Below are positions 8,353 through 16,789 of a DNA stretch of 64,000 nucleotides, one piece after another. Made by a program: the position numbers and the translations under genes. Location of the stretch: the NCBI GenBank assembly GCA_034004685.1, contig JAVEWG010000018.1, forward strand, positions 1 through 64,000, written 5' to 3'. Position 1 is the first letter of the stretch. Each line of letters begins with the position of its first letter. The stretch is from JAEUNX01 sp034004685. Lineage in GTDB: Bacteria > Pseudomonadota > Gammaproteobacteria > Burkholderiales > Rhodocyclaceae. The notes beneath the pieces were generated by a model that did no database searches, had not been told where the DNA came from, and saw nothing but the letters and a program-made list of their open reading frames with translations.

Positions 8353-10112
8353 GCATTACTCCCGTTCTCAGTGCTTGCCCCGGCTCCACTTGCGGTGCCA
8401 CGACCAGCCAGGGACGCCACCGGCCGGCCTGACTTGCTCTGCATCTGGGCCAGGACAGCGTCCCGCGGCCCAAACATCTGGGCGGCCCCATCCACCAGCA
8501 GCAGCAGTTTGTCCGCCACGCCAATAATGCTCGTCCGGTGCGTGATCAACACCACCGTCTTGCCCGCCCCCTTGAGGGCCACCACCGCGCTGACCAGAGC
8601 GGCTTCGCCCACGTCATCCAGGTTGGAATTCGGCTCGTCAAGAACCACCAGGGTCGGGTCACCATAGAGCGCCCGAGCCAAGCCGATACGCTGCTTCTGG
8701 CCGCCTGAGAGAATGTTGCCGCCGACCCCAATGGGCGTGTCGTACCCCATGGGAAAGCGCAGGATCATTTCATGAACACCTGCCATCTTTGCCGCGGCAA
8801 TCACTTGATTGGAGTCCAGTTCGCCAAAACGGGCAATGTTCTCGGCGATGGTGCCCTCGAACAACTCAATGTCCTGGGGCAGGTAGCCAATATGGGGCCC
8901 CAGCTCATCCTTGTTCCAGCGGCTGATATCCGCGCCATCAAGACGCACCTTGCCAGCCTGGGGATGCCAGACGCCTACCAATAACCGCGCCAGGGTGGAC
9001 TTGCCCGAGGCAGACGGGCCAATGACCACAAGCACGTTCCCGGGCTCCAGGGCGAAATTAACGTTCTTGATGGTGGAAATCTGGACCCCGGGGGGGCCCG
9101 CGAAAAGCCCTTCGACGTTGATCCGGCCTACCGGCTTGGGCAAAGACATGCCGGACTCACGTTGAGGGTATTGCTCCAGCAGGCTTTCGAGCCGCTCATA
9201 GGAGGTACGTGCAGAAATCAGCTGTTTCCAGGATCCAATGGCCAATTCCACAGGCCCAAGGCAACGACCAAGCAAGACCGAAGAGGCAATCATGATGCCC
9301 CCCGTTGCGTAGCCATCAATGACCAGCAACGCGCCCGCTCCAAGAATCAGCGACTGAAGGGAAATTCTGACGAAACGAGTCACCGCACCGATCGTGCCCG
9401 CCCGACGGCTGGCTTCACCCTGCATGGCCAGGAATTTTTCCTGGCGGCCGAACCAGCGTCGGGTAATGGCCGGCAGCATCCCCATGGCCTCGATAACCTC
9501 TGCATTGCGCAGGTTGTTGGAGGCGATGCTGTTGGACGCCGAGGCTTCGCCACTGGCGCCGGAAAGCAACATACGGGTGGAGCGCTCATTGAGGTAGGCC
9601 AGTCCAAACAGGCTTAGCGCCCCCAACAAGGCAATGAGCCCAAGCCAGGGGTGGAACAGGAAGATCACCACCAGGTAGATGGGCATCCAGGGCGCATCGA
9701 AAAACGCGAACAAGCCATTTCCGGTCAGGAACTGACGAACATTGGTCAGATCACTCAGGGACTGGGAGGCGCCGGTGCCGGGATTACGCAGATTGGCTTC
9801 GAACATAGCGGTGAACACCCGCTTGTTAAGCAGCATGTCAAGCTTGGCGCTGAGCCTGACCAGTACCATGGACCGCACGAACTCCAGGCCGCTCATCAGC
9901 ACGTAGAGGCCAAGGACCAGCAAGGTGAGCATCAACAGGGTCATGTCGTTACGGGCGGAAAGCACCCGGTCGTACACCTGGAGCATGTAGATCGAGGGGG
10001 CCAGCATCAACAAGTTGATGAAAAAGCTGAACACCCCTACTGAAACAAATATTTTTCGGAAGGTCAGCAGGGCTTCCAGCAACTCAGACTTCTTGGTCAG
10101 GAGCTTCTTCAT
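8349..10112 (-). CDS. Type I secretion ABC transporter (PrtD-like permease/ATPase)
   Basis: 587 residues. An exporter-type membrane domain (about 20-310) is followed by a nucleotide-binding domain (about 330-560) with Walker A GPSASGKST, signature LSGGQKQR, Walker B LVVLDEP and a switch histidine in 'LITHR'. There is no N-terminal C39 peptidase-like domain, which places it with the PrtD/AprD transporters that export proteases and other RTX proteins with C-terminal signals. It is first in the operon ABC–HlyD–TolC–Crp. No RTX substrate is encoded nearby, so the cargo is unknown. Confidence 0.93.
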   Translation of the reverse strand: MKKLLTKKSELLEALLTFRKIFVSVGVFSFFINLLMLAPSIYMLQVYDRVLSARNDMTLLMLTLLVLGLYVLMSGLEFVRSMVLVRLSAKLDMLLNKRVFTAMFEANLRNPGTGASQSLSDLTNVRQFLTGNGLFAFFDAPWMPIYLVVIFLFHPWLGLIALLGALSLFGLAYLNERSTRMLLSGASGEASASNSIASNNLRNAEVIEAMGMLPAITRRWFGRQEKFLAMQGEASRRAGTIGAVTRFVRISLQSLILGAGALLVIDGYATGGIMIASSVLLGRCLGPVELAIGSWKQLISARTSYERLESLLEQYPQRESGMSLPKPVGRINVEGLFAGPPGVQISTIKNVNFALEPGNVLVVIGPSASGKSTLARLLVGVWHPQAGKVRLDGADISRWNKDELGPHIGYLPQDIELFEGTIAENIARFGELDSNQVIAAAKMAGVHEMILRFPMGYDTPIGVGGNILSGGQKQRIGLARALYGDPTLVVLDEPNSNLDDVGEAALVSAVVALKGAGKTVVLITHRTSIIGVADKLLLLVDGAAQMFGPRDAVLAQMQSKSGRPVASLAGRGTASGAGASTENGSNA

Positions 10113-10194
10113 GGGCCGCAGTAGTGCCGAGATAAAGGGCGGCAGTTTATCAGAATAGGCGCTCCAGGCCCCATGGCTGAGGGATTAAGCAAAC

Positions 10195-10222
10195 TTAATC
10201 AAGGGCGACGGGCCGGTATACT
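10195..10222 (+). promoter_or_regulatory. Candidate promoter of waaA
   Basis: TATACT at 10217-10222 is a good -10 match, 16 bases downstream of a weak -35 (TTAATC). It lies about 25 bases before the waaA start and is the only promoter-like pair I see in the gap between the divergent ABC transporter and waaA genes. Confidence 0.35.
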
Positions 10223-10246
10223 GGACTTTTTCCCGGATCGCCCACC

Positions 10247-11545
10247 GTGCTCCGTCTTGGTTATTCCCTATGCTGGCTCGCGCTGATTCCGGCGCTGGTG
10301 CTGCGCTTGCTTTGGCGAGCCCGCCGGCAGCCGGAATACCTGCAGCACATTTCAGAGCGCTGGGGCGCCCACTCTGAATCACGGGAACCTACCCTCTGGA
10401 TCCACGCCGTTTCGGTTGGCGAGACCCGGGCCGCCGCGCCCCTGGTCAGGGCCTTGCTGGCCCGCCATCCGGACCACCACATCCTGTTGACCCACATGAC
10501 CCCCACCGGGCGCGCCACGGCCGGGGAGCTGTTCGGCGATGACCCTCGGGTCAGCAGCGCCTACCTGCCCTACGACCTGCCCTGGGCGGTGGCGGCCTTC
10601 CTTGAGCGGGCCCGCCCCCGGCTGGGGGTGATCATGGAAACCGAAATCTGGCCAAACCTCTTCACCGCCTGCAAGCGCCGTGGGGTGCCGCTGGTGCTGG
10701 CCAATGCCCGCCTGTCGGAACGCTCCGCCAGGGGCTACCGGAAAATCGGCGCCCTGGCGCGGGAGGCGCTGGAGGCCCTGAGCGTGGTGGGCGCACAGAC
10801 ACCCCAGGACGGCGCGCGACTGACGGCCCTGGGGGCCGGGTCGGTGCAAGTCACCGGCAACATCAAGTTCGACGCTGCGCCCCCGCCGGCGCAACAAGCT
10901 CTGGGCAAGGCCTTCCGGGCGCAGGTCGGGGGCCGTCCGGTATTGCTGGCGGCCAGCACCCGGGAAGGGGAGGAGGCCCTGATCCTGGATGCCTTTGCCC
11001 GCCTCGGTGACGAGGATGTGCTCCTGCTCCTGGTGCCCCGGCATCCCCAGCGCTTTGATGAAGTCGCCCGGCTCGCCAGTGACCGGGGACTGAAGCTCCA
11101 GCGCCGTTCCGATAACCAGCGGATAGCCCCGGAAACCCGGGTCTGGCTGGGGGACTCCATGGGCGAGATGTTCGCGTACTACCAGATGGCCGAGGTGGCC
11201 CTGATCGGCGGCAGCTGGCTGCCCTTCGGCGGACAGAACCTGATCGAGGCTTGCGCGGTGGGCTGCCCGGTGGTGGTGGGGCCCCACACCTTCAACTTCG
11301 CGGCGGTGGCGGAAGAAGCCGAAGCCCGGGGCGCAGCCCTAGGGTGCGCGAATGCGGAAGCCGGCATGACCACCGCCCTGGCCCTGTTGAAGGAACCGGC
11401 CCGGCGCCGGGCCATGGGCCAGGCGGGCATTGCCTTCGTTACGGCTCACCAGGGCGCCACCCAACGCACCCTGGACATTCTTGAAGGCCTGCTGGCGCCG
11501 GACCAGGGGCACGCGCCCAGACCTGGCCGCCCCATCGACGGCTAA
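10247..11545 (+). CDS. waaA: 3-deoxy-D-manno-octulosonic-acid (Kdo) transferase
   Basis: 432 residues. It transfers Kdo from CMP-Kdo to lipid IVA at the inner membrane, starting the lipopolysaccharide core. An N-terminal membrane anchor (about 3-22) is followed by the family motif 'LWIHAVSVGE' with its catalytic glutamate near residue 54. Further blocks are 'METEIWPNL' and the GT-B donor-binding region 'GGSWLPFGGQNLIEA'. The GTG at 10247 is the start that keeps the anchor; no upstream in-frame start is plausible. It converges on a tolC gene 21 bases beyond its end. Confidence 0.95.
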   Translation: MLRLGYSLCWLALIPALVLRLLWRARRQPEYLQHISERWGAHSESREPTLWIHAVSVGETRAAAPLVRALLARHPDHHILLTHMTPTGRATAGELFGDDPRVSSAYLPYDLPWAVAAFLERARPRLGVIMETEIWPNLFTACKRRGVPLVLANARLSERSARGYRKIGALAREALEALSVVGAQTPQDGARLTALGAGSVQVTGNIKFDAAPPPAQQALGKAFRAQVGGRPVLLAASTREGEEALILDAFARLGDEDVLLLLVPRHPQRFDEVARLASDRGLKLQRRSDNQRIAPETRVWLGDSMGEMFAYYQMAEVALIGGSWLPFGGQNLIEACAVGCPVVVGPHTFNFAAVAEEAEARGAALGCANAEAGMTTALALLKEPARRRAMGQAGIAFVTAHQGATQRTLDILEGLLAPDQGHAPRPGRPIDG

Positions 11546-11549
11546 GCCA

Positions 11550-11564
11550 CGGGCGACCAGCCCG
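11550..11564. terminator. Weak hairpin between convergent waaA and tolC
   Basis: CGGGC-GACCA-GCCCG can fold into a 5-bp stem in the 21-base gap between two convergent genes. There is no T-tract, so it is at best a weak bidirectional terminator. Confidence 0.25.
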
Positions 11565-11566
11565 AA

Positions 11567-12886
11567 TTACTGGGTCAGCAGCGCATTGATGGCCAGCACG
11601 TCTTCCTCGGCCAGGGTACCGGCGGCAGCCTTGAGGCGAAGCTGGGCCACCAGGGTGTCATAGCGGGCTTTGGCCAGTTGCCGGCGGGCGTCGGCCAGCT
11701 GGCTCTGGGCATTGAGCACGTCGATGTTGATCCGCACCCCCACTTCATAGCCCAGCTTGTTGGATTCCAGGGCAGAGGTGGAAGAGATTTCCGCCGCCTC
11801 CAGGGCTTTCACCTGGGCCAGGCCGCTGGTCACCCCCAGATAGGACTGGCGGGCAGCCAGGGCGGCGGAGCGGCGGGCGTTGTCCAGATCCGACAGGGAT
11901 CGCTGCTTGAGGGCCACCGCCTCCCGCTGGCGGGAACTGGTGGCGCCACCGGCGAACAAGGGCACATTGAGCTGCACGCCCAGGGTGGAACCGTCCGATT
12001 TCATGCTGCCCGGGGTCAGGGACGAGGACAGGCTGTTGTTGTGGCCGTAGGAGGCCACCAGATCCACCGTGGGGTAATGACCCGCCCGATTGCGCTCCAC
12101 CTCCCGATCGGCAATTTCCAGGGCAAGCTGCTGGGCCTGCACGCCGAAGTTCCCCGCCTCGGCGGCCTGGACCCAATCCCCGAGGCGCTCAGGCTGGGGC
12201 CGGGGGAGTTCCAGGCCCTTGCGCAGGCCGGCCAGCGCTTCCGGCGGCTTGCCCACGATCTGGGCCAGAACCTGGCGTTTGACGTCCAGGTCGCTACCGG
12301 CTGCAATTTCCTGGGCGGAGGCCAGATCGAAGCGGGACTGGGCCTCGTGCACATCGGTGATGGTGACGGTGCCCACCTCGAAACTCTTCTTGGCCAGCTC
12401 CAGTTGCTGGCCGGCGGCTTCCCGCAGGGTGGACACGGCCGCCAGGGCGTCCTGGCCGTTGAGTACGTCGAAATAGGCCTGGGCCACCCGCAGGATCAGG
12501 TCCTGACGGGCCTGCCCAAGGCGTACGTCGCCCAGCAGGGCCTGGAGCTCCCCCTGCTTGAACTGGACCCAGTTCTGCCAACGGAACAAAGGTTGGGAAA
12601 GCTGCAAGGTCTGGGCGTTGGTGTTGCCTCGGCGGGTCAGATCCACCCCCTGGGTCGAGACGTCGAAATCATTGAAGGTACTATTGGCCGCCAGCCCGAT
12701 GGTGGGCAGCAGTCCGGCCCGGCCCTGAGGCAGCTTCTCCTGGTCGGCCTCCCGCTGGGCCCGGGCGCCGGCGAACTGGGCATCGTTGGCGAGGGCCTCC
12801 CGATAGGTCTGCATCAGGTCCGCCGACCAAGCACCGGCCGACCAGGCCCCTGCCACCAACACCGCCACAAGCCTGCGCATCTTCAT
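11567..12886 (-). CDS. tolC: TolC-family outer-membrane protein
   Basis: 439 residues with signal peptide 'MKMRRLVAVLVAGAWSAGAWSADL'. The duplicated outer-membrane-efflux domain covers most of the chain, with coiled coils and conserved blocks such as 'LSQPLFRWQNW' and 'NVPLFAGGATSSRQREA'. The setting pcm–rhodanese–tolC facing waaA is that of the housekeeping TolC in related betaproteobacteria. It is the likely outer-membrane partner of the EmrAB-like and RND pumps encoded at 14102-20993, neither of which has its own channel gene. Confidence 0.92.
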   Translation of the reverse strand: MKMRRLVAVLVAGAWSAGAWSADLMQTYREALANDAQFAGARAQREADQEKLPQGRAGLLPTIGLAANSTFNDFDVSTQGVDLTRRGNTNAQTLQLSQPLFRWQNWVQFKQGELQALLGDVRLGQARQDLILRVAQAYFDVLNGQDALAAVSTLREAAGQQLELAKKSFEVGTVTITDVHEAQSRFDLASAQEIAAGSDLDVKRQVLAQIVGKPPEALAGLRKGLELPRPQPERLGDWVQAAEAGNFGVQAQQLALEIADREVERNRAGHYPTVDLVASYGHNNSLSSSLTPGSMKSDGSTLGVQLNVPLFAGGATSSRQREAVALKQRSLSDLDNARRSAALAARQSYLGVTSGLAQVKALEAAEISSTSALESNKLGYEVGVRINIDVLNAQSQLADARRQLAKARYDTLVAQLRLKAAAGTLAEEDVLAINALLTQ

Positions 12887-12902
12887 CTCCAGTCACCACC
12901 CA

Positions 12903-13226
12903 TCAGTAACGCGACATCGTCGGGTCCACATCCACCGCCCACCCATCCACCCCGCCAGCGAGGTTGATGACCTTTTCCAGCCCCTGCCCGGCCAGGAACA
13001 TGGCCACCTGCATGCTCCGCCCGCCGTGATGGCAGATCACCACGATTTCCCGGGATGCATCGAGTTCCCCGATCCGCGCCGGAACGGTGTGCATGGGCAT
13101 CGGGATCGAGCCCTCGATCCGGCAAACGGCCAGCTCCGCAGGCTCCCGCACGTCCAGCAGAAGGGGTTGCTCCCGGCTTGCATCAGCCAGCCAGGCATGA
13201 AGCTCGGAGGGACGGATCTGCCGCAC
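12903..13226 (-). CDS. Rhodanese-like domain protein
   Basis: 107 residues from a GTG start, a single rhodanese domain. The active-site loop 'CHHGGRS' carries the catalytic cysteine near residue 65, and the 'LLDVREPAE' and 'INLAGGVDGW' motifs are typical. Such proteins move sulfane sulfur or act as carriers. It sits 9 bases after pcm and 16 bases before tolC on the same strand, so the three genes are probably co-transcribed. There is no signal peptide. Confidence 0.9.
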   Translation of the reverse strand: MRQIRPSELHAWLADASREQPLLLDVREPAELAVCRIEGSIPMPMHTVPARIGELDASREIVVICHHGGRSMQVAMFLAGQGLEKVINLAGGVDGWAVDVDPTMSRY

Positions 13227-13235
13227 GGCCGCCCC

Positions 13236-13889
13236 TCAGAAGGAGAAGGTCGCGGGACGCACCGCGTTGCGCAGGATCGGTTCCACGGTTTCGAAAAGAT
13301 TGATGGTCTGGAACTGGTCTTCCGCCACCCGGGTGACGAGGCGCGCCTCCATCACCGGCGCCTCCCCCACGAAAGCGAACAGCCGACCGCCTACCTTGAG
13401 CTGATCCAGCAGGGCCTGGGGCACCACCGGCAGGCCGCCGGACACCACGATCACGTCATAGGGCGCGTTCTTGGCCCAGCCCTGGGCGCCGTCGCCTTCT
13501 TCCACGATCACGTTCTGAACGCCGTAGCGCTCCAGATTGGCGTGGGCCAAGCGTACCAGCTCCGGCTCGATCTCGATGGTTCGCACCCAGGCCGCCCGCG
13601 CCGCCAGCAGGGCCGCGAAATAACCCGAGCCAGCGCCGATCTCCAGCACCTGGTCTTCCTTCTTGACCTGCAGGGCCTGGAGGATCTTGCCTTCGATCAC
13701 CGGGCGCAGCATCAACTGGCCTGCGGGGAGAGGGATTTCCGCCTCGGACAAGGCCAGGGACCGATAGGCCTCGGGCACGAACTCCTCCCGGCGCACGGTC
13801 ATGAGAAGGTCCAGCACATCCGTATCGAGCACCTCCCAAGGGCGGATCTGCTGCTCGACCATATTGAAACGGGCTTGCTCCAGGTTCAT
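13236..13889 (-). CDS. pcm: Protein-L-isoaspartate O-methyltransferase family protein
   Basis: 217 residues. The SAM-binding motif 'VLEIGAGSGYFAALLA' starts near residue 81, followed by an acidic motif ('IEIEPE') and 'YDVIVVSGGLP'. The N-terminal 'RFNMVEQQIRPW' block is characteristic of this family in betaproteobacteria. The protein repairs isoaspartyl residues in aged proteins, although members beside rhodanese and tolC are slightly divergent and may act on other carboxyl groups. It is first in the pcm–rhodanese–tolC unit. Confidence 0.85.
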   Translation of the reverse strand: MNLEQARFNMVEQQIRPWEVLDTDVLDLLMTVRREEFVPEAYRSLALSEAEIPLPAGQLMLRPVIEGKILQALQVKKEDQVLEIGAGSGYFAALLAARAAWVRTIEIEPELVRLAHANLERYGVQNVIVEEGDGAQGWAKNAPYDVIVVSGGLPVVPQALLDQLKVGGRLFAFVGEAPVMEARLVTRVAEDQFQTINLFETVEPILRNAVRPATFSF

Positions 13890-14023
13890 TTCGACTCCAC
13901 GACCAAACTATACATTAGGAAATGGCAATATACTTCCTCGACTAACGAAGGATTGTAACCCAAGCTCAGAGGCTCACCCCTGGCAAAGCCGTTAGTGGTG
14001 GGCTTCTGACATGGTTGATCTGT

Positions 14024-14046
14024 TGTAGGGTGGGCTTTAGCCCGCC
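14024..14046 (+). repeat. REP-like intergenic hairpin
   Basis: TGTAGGG followed by TGGGCTTTAGCCCGCC forms a stem with one G-T pair. It has the same head and stem design as the hairpins at 4734, 33634 and 33686. It lies in the 212-bp gap between pcm and the EmrA-like gene. Confidence 0.55.
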
Positions 14047-14101
14047 TTGGCGGACTGAAATTCGCCCGACGGGAGGGTCTCGTCATTGAGCAAGCGCCAC
14101 C

Positions 14102-15172
14102 TCAGCGGGTGGCGAGCGTCACTTCCACGCTCATCCCCGGACGCAGGGGCCGCAAGGGATCATCGCCCTGCTTGACCAGAATTTTCACCGGGATGCGCTG
14201 GACCACCTTGGTGAAGTTGCCCGTGGCGTTGTCCGGCGGCAGCAGGGTGAAGCGGGCGCCGGTGGCGGGGCTGACGGAGGCCACCTGGCCGGCAAGCTTG
14301 GCCCCGGGATAGGCATCCACCTTGATCTCGGCCCGGACACCCGGCTTCACGTCCCGCACGTCGGTTTCCTTCAGGTTGGCGATCACCCACACATCATCCA
14401 GGGGAACCACGCTCACTAGGGGCTGGCCCGCCTGCACCAACTGGCCCGGCTCCATGTTCTTGCTGCTGGCCACGCCATCGGCGGGCGCCAGGATGCGGGT
14501 ATCAGCCAGTTGCTGGGCGGCCAGGTCCCGGGTAGCCCGGGCAGCATCCACCTTGGCCAGGGCCGCCCTCAGGGCGGCATTGGTGGCGGTCACTTGCTCG
14601 CCGGCGGAAGCCGCGCTCTGACGGCTGGCCTGGACCTGAGCCAGGGCCGCCCGGGCGGCGCTCTCGGCGGCATCGAGTTGCTGGGGGGAGACCATCTTTT
14701 TTTCTACCAGGCCGCGGGTCCGCTCCAGGTCTTTCTGGGCCCGGTCGGCGTTGGCCAGGGCCTGTTCCACGGTGGACCGGGCGGCGGCGGCGCTGGCCCG
14801 GGCGGCGGCCAGCTGGGCCGAGGCCAGCCCCGACTGGCCCTCCCGCCCGGCGTTGGCGATGGCCAGCTGCAACTCTGCCTCGGCCTGCGCCAGGCGGGCG
14901 CGGTAGTCCCGATCGTCGATCCGGGCCAGCAGGTCGCCGGCCTTGACCGCTTGATGGTCCGCCACGCTCACCTCGGCAATGAACCCACCCACCTTGGGCA
15001 GGACCGGAACGATGCGCCCCTCCACCTGAGCATTGTCGGTGGTGACATGCCCCTGACTCCACCACCATTTGTAGCCGACCAGGGCCGCAATCCCCAGGGC
15101 CCCCGCCAACATGACAAGCTTGACCCTGTGCCTGGATGACTTGCCGCTGGGTTCTTCCTGATGTTCGGACAT
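14102..15172 (-). CDS. emrA: EmrA/HlyD-family multidrug efflux adaptor
   Basis: About 356 residues from the ATG at 15172 (a start at 15187 is possible). It has one membrane helix (about 23-43), a 'TTDNAQVEGRIVPVLPKVGG' block typical of EmrA, a long Ala-rich coiled-coil hairpin (about 95-215) and a C-terminal barrel with 'LKETDVRDVKPG'. It couples the MFS pump encoded 27 bases upstream to an outer-membrane channel, probably the TolC at 11567-12886. Confidence 0.9.
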   Translation of the reverse strand: MSEHQEEPSGKSSRHRVKLVMLAGALGIAALVGYKWWWSQGHVTTDNAQVEGRIVPVLPKVGGFIAEVSVADHQAVKAGDLLARIDDRDYRARLAQAEAELQLAIANAGREGQSGLASAQLAAARASAAAARSTVEQALANADRAQKDLERTRGLVEKKMVSPQQLDAAESAARAALAQVQASRQSAASAGEQVTATNAALRAALAKVDAARATRDLAAQQLADTRILAPADGVASSKNMEPGQLVQAGQPLVSVVPLDDVWVIANLKETDVRDVKPGVRAEIKVDAYPGAKLAGQVASVSPATGARFTLLPPDNATGNFTKVVQRIPVKILVKQGDDPLRPLRPGMSVEVTLATR

Positions 15173-15199
15173 GGCCGTTTTCCGCAATGAGTTGAACGA

Positions 15200-16789
15200 T
15201 TAATGGTTCGGCCCGGCGCCCGAGCTGGCGTGGCCGGTGGTCAAGAACGGTATGGCCAGGACGACGCCCGCTACTGCGAGAGCAAACACTGCCATGGTCT
15301 GATTGAAGGCCACGATCTGGGCCTGGAGATTCACCTGCATGTCCAGCAGCATCAGGGCCTTGCGGGGCGCCACGGCCAAGGGCGTGCCCTGGCTGAGGAG
15401 CAACTCCCGAAACATGGCCAGGCGAGCCGAGGCCGCGTCGGCGAACAGGCTGACATGGCGAATCAGTTCGCCCCGGCTGGTACCGTGAAAGTGAGCCACC
15501 GAAGTGGCAAACAGGGCGACCCCCAGGCTGCCCCCCAGCTGGCGGGCGAAATTGATCAAGCCGTTGCCCCCCGGCACCTGATCATGGCGCAGGGTTGCGG
15601 TGCTCAGGGCGGTCATGGCCAGCAGGCCCAACGGCTGACCCAGACCCAGGCACAGCTGGGGGACGATGAAATCGGCGGCGCTTGAATCGCCGGTCAGATA
15701 GGAATGCTCCCAATAGCCAAGCCCTGCCAGCAGCGCCCCGGCGGTCACCAGCCAGCGCAGGTCCAGCCCGGGCATGGAAGACAGCTTGCCGGCCACGATG
15801 AAACCCAGGATGCTGCCCAGCATGAAGGGCATGATCGCCATCCCGGCCTGGGCGGCGTTGTAGCCATGGATGGTCTGGAGCAGCACCGGGAAGGCGAAGA
15901 TATAGGTGGTGCCAGCCAGACCCACCATGGCCATGAGCAGCATGGACACCGTGAATTGCCGGTTGGCGAAGACCCGTACGTTGACCACCGGATGAGGGCA
16001 GCGCAGCTCGTGCCAGGCCAACAGGGCCAGGGCCAGGGGGCAGACCATGCAATAGGCAACGATTTCCCGGGAAGCCAGCCAGTCCAGGTGTTCCCCCCGT
16101 TCCAACAGGGCCTGGAGGCACCCGACCCCCGCCGCCAGCAACAGCAGTCCGGCGAAGTCCACCCGGGGGGGCTTCTTGGCGGTCGGAGAATCCGGCACGT
16201 ACATCAGGGCCAGCACCAGGGCGAGACCGCCAACGGGCAGGTTCACATAGAAGATCCACGGCCAGGACAGGGTCTCCGTCAGCCAGCCCCCCAGGGGCGG
16301 GCCAATGGCGGGCCCCAACATCAGCCCCGTGCCCCAGATGGCCATGCCGATGCCGACCTCCCGGGGTGGGAAGGAATCGATCAAGGCCACCTGGGCCGAC
16401 GACACCAGACCCCCGCCGGCCATGCCCTGCACCACCCGCCAGAACACCAGCCCCTCCAGTGAGGACGACATGCCGCACATCACCGAGGCGATGGTGAAGG
16501 CCAGCACCGACAGGGAAAAGTAGTTGCGGCGGCCGAACCAGTCTCCCAGCCAGCTGGAGATGGGCAGGACGATCACGCTGGCCAGGATGAAGCCGGTGGT
16601 GACCCAGGCGATTTCGTCCAGGGTGGCCCCCAGGTTACCCATCATGCTGGGCACCGCCACGCTGACGATGGTCACGTCCAGGGTCAGCAGCACCGTGGCC
16701 AGGGTCACGGTGATGGCGATGAGATAGCGCCGGGCGTGGATCTCTTCGGGCCGGGCGGTGCGGGCGAGCCCGGGCAGTAGCGGCTTCAT
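15200..16789 (-). CDS. emrB: EmrB/QacA-family (DHA2) drug:proton antiporter
   Basis: 529 residues and about 14 membrane segments. Motif A-like 'SWLGDWFGRRN' follows TM2, and 'GMAIWGTGLMLGPAIGPPLGGWL' is the antiporter motif C of the DHA2 family. It is the inner-membrane pump of the EmrAB-type pair. Its start overlaps the end of the RND pump gene by four bases, so two different efflux systems and their regulator seem to share one minus-strand operon of order tetR–MFP–RND–emrB–emrA. Confidence 0.92.
   Translation of the reverse strand: MKPLLPGLARTARPEEIHARRYLIAITVTLATVLLTLDVTIVSVAVPSMMGNLGATLDEIAWVTTGFILASVIVLPISSWLGDWFGRRNYFSLSVLAFTIASVMCGMSSSLEGLVFWRVVQGMAGGGLVSSAQVALIDSFPPREVGIGMAIWGTGLMLGPAIGPPLGGWLTETLSWPWIFYVNLPVGGLALVLALMYVPDSPTAKKPPRVDFAGLLLLAAGVGCLQALLERGEHLDWLASREIVAYCMVCPLALALLAWHELRCPHPVVNVRVFANRQFTVSMLLMAMVGLAGTTYIFAFPVLLQTIHGYNAAQAGMAIMPFMLGSILGFIVAGKLSSMPGLDLRWLVTAGALLAGLGYWEHSYLTGDSSAADFIVPQLCLGLGQPLGLLAMTALSTATLRHDQVPGGNGLINFARQLGGSLGVALFATSVAHFHGTSRGELIRHVSLFADAASARLAMFRELLLSQGTPLAVAPRKALMLLDMQVNLQAQIVAFNQTMAVFALAVAGVVLAIPFLTTGHASSGAGPNH

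Noticed and set aside
12887..13235. Extra small gene beside the rhodanese gene
   Set aside because: Other frames here are antisense or shifted readings of the rhodanese domain. Gaps on both sides are under 20 bases.
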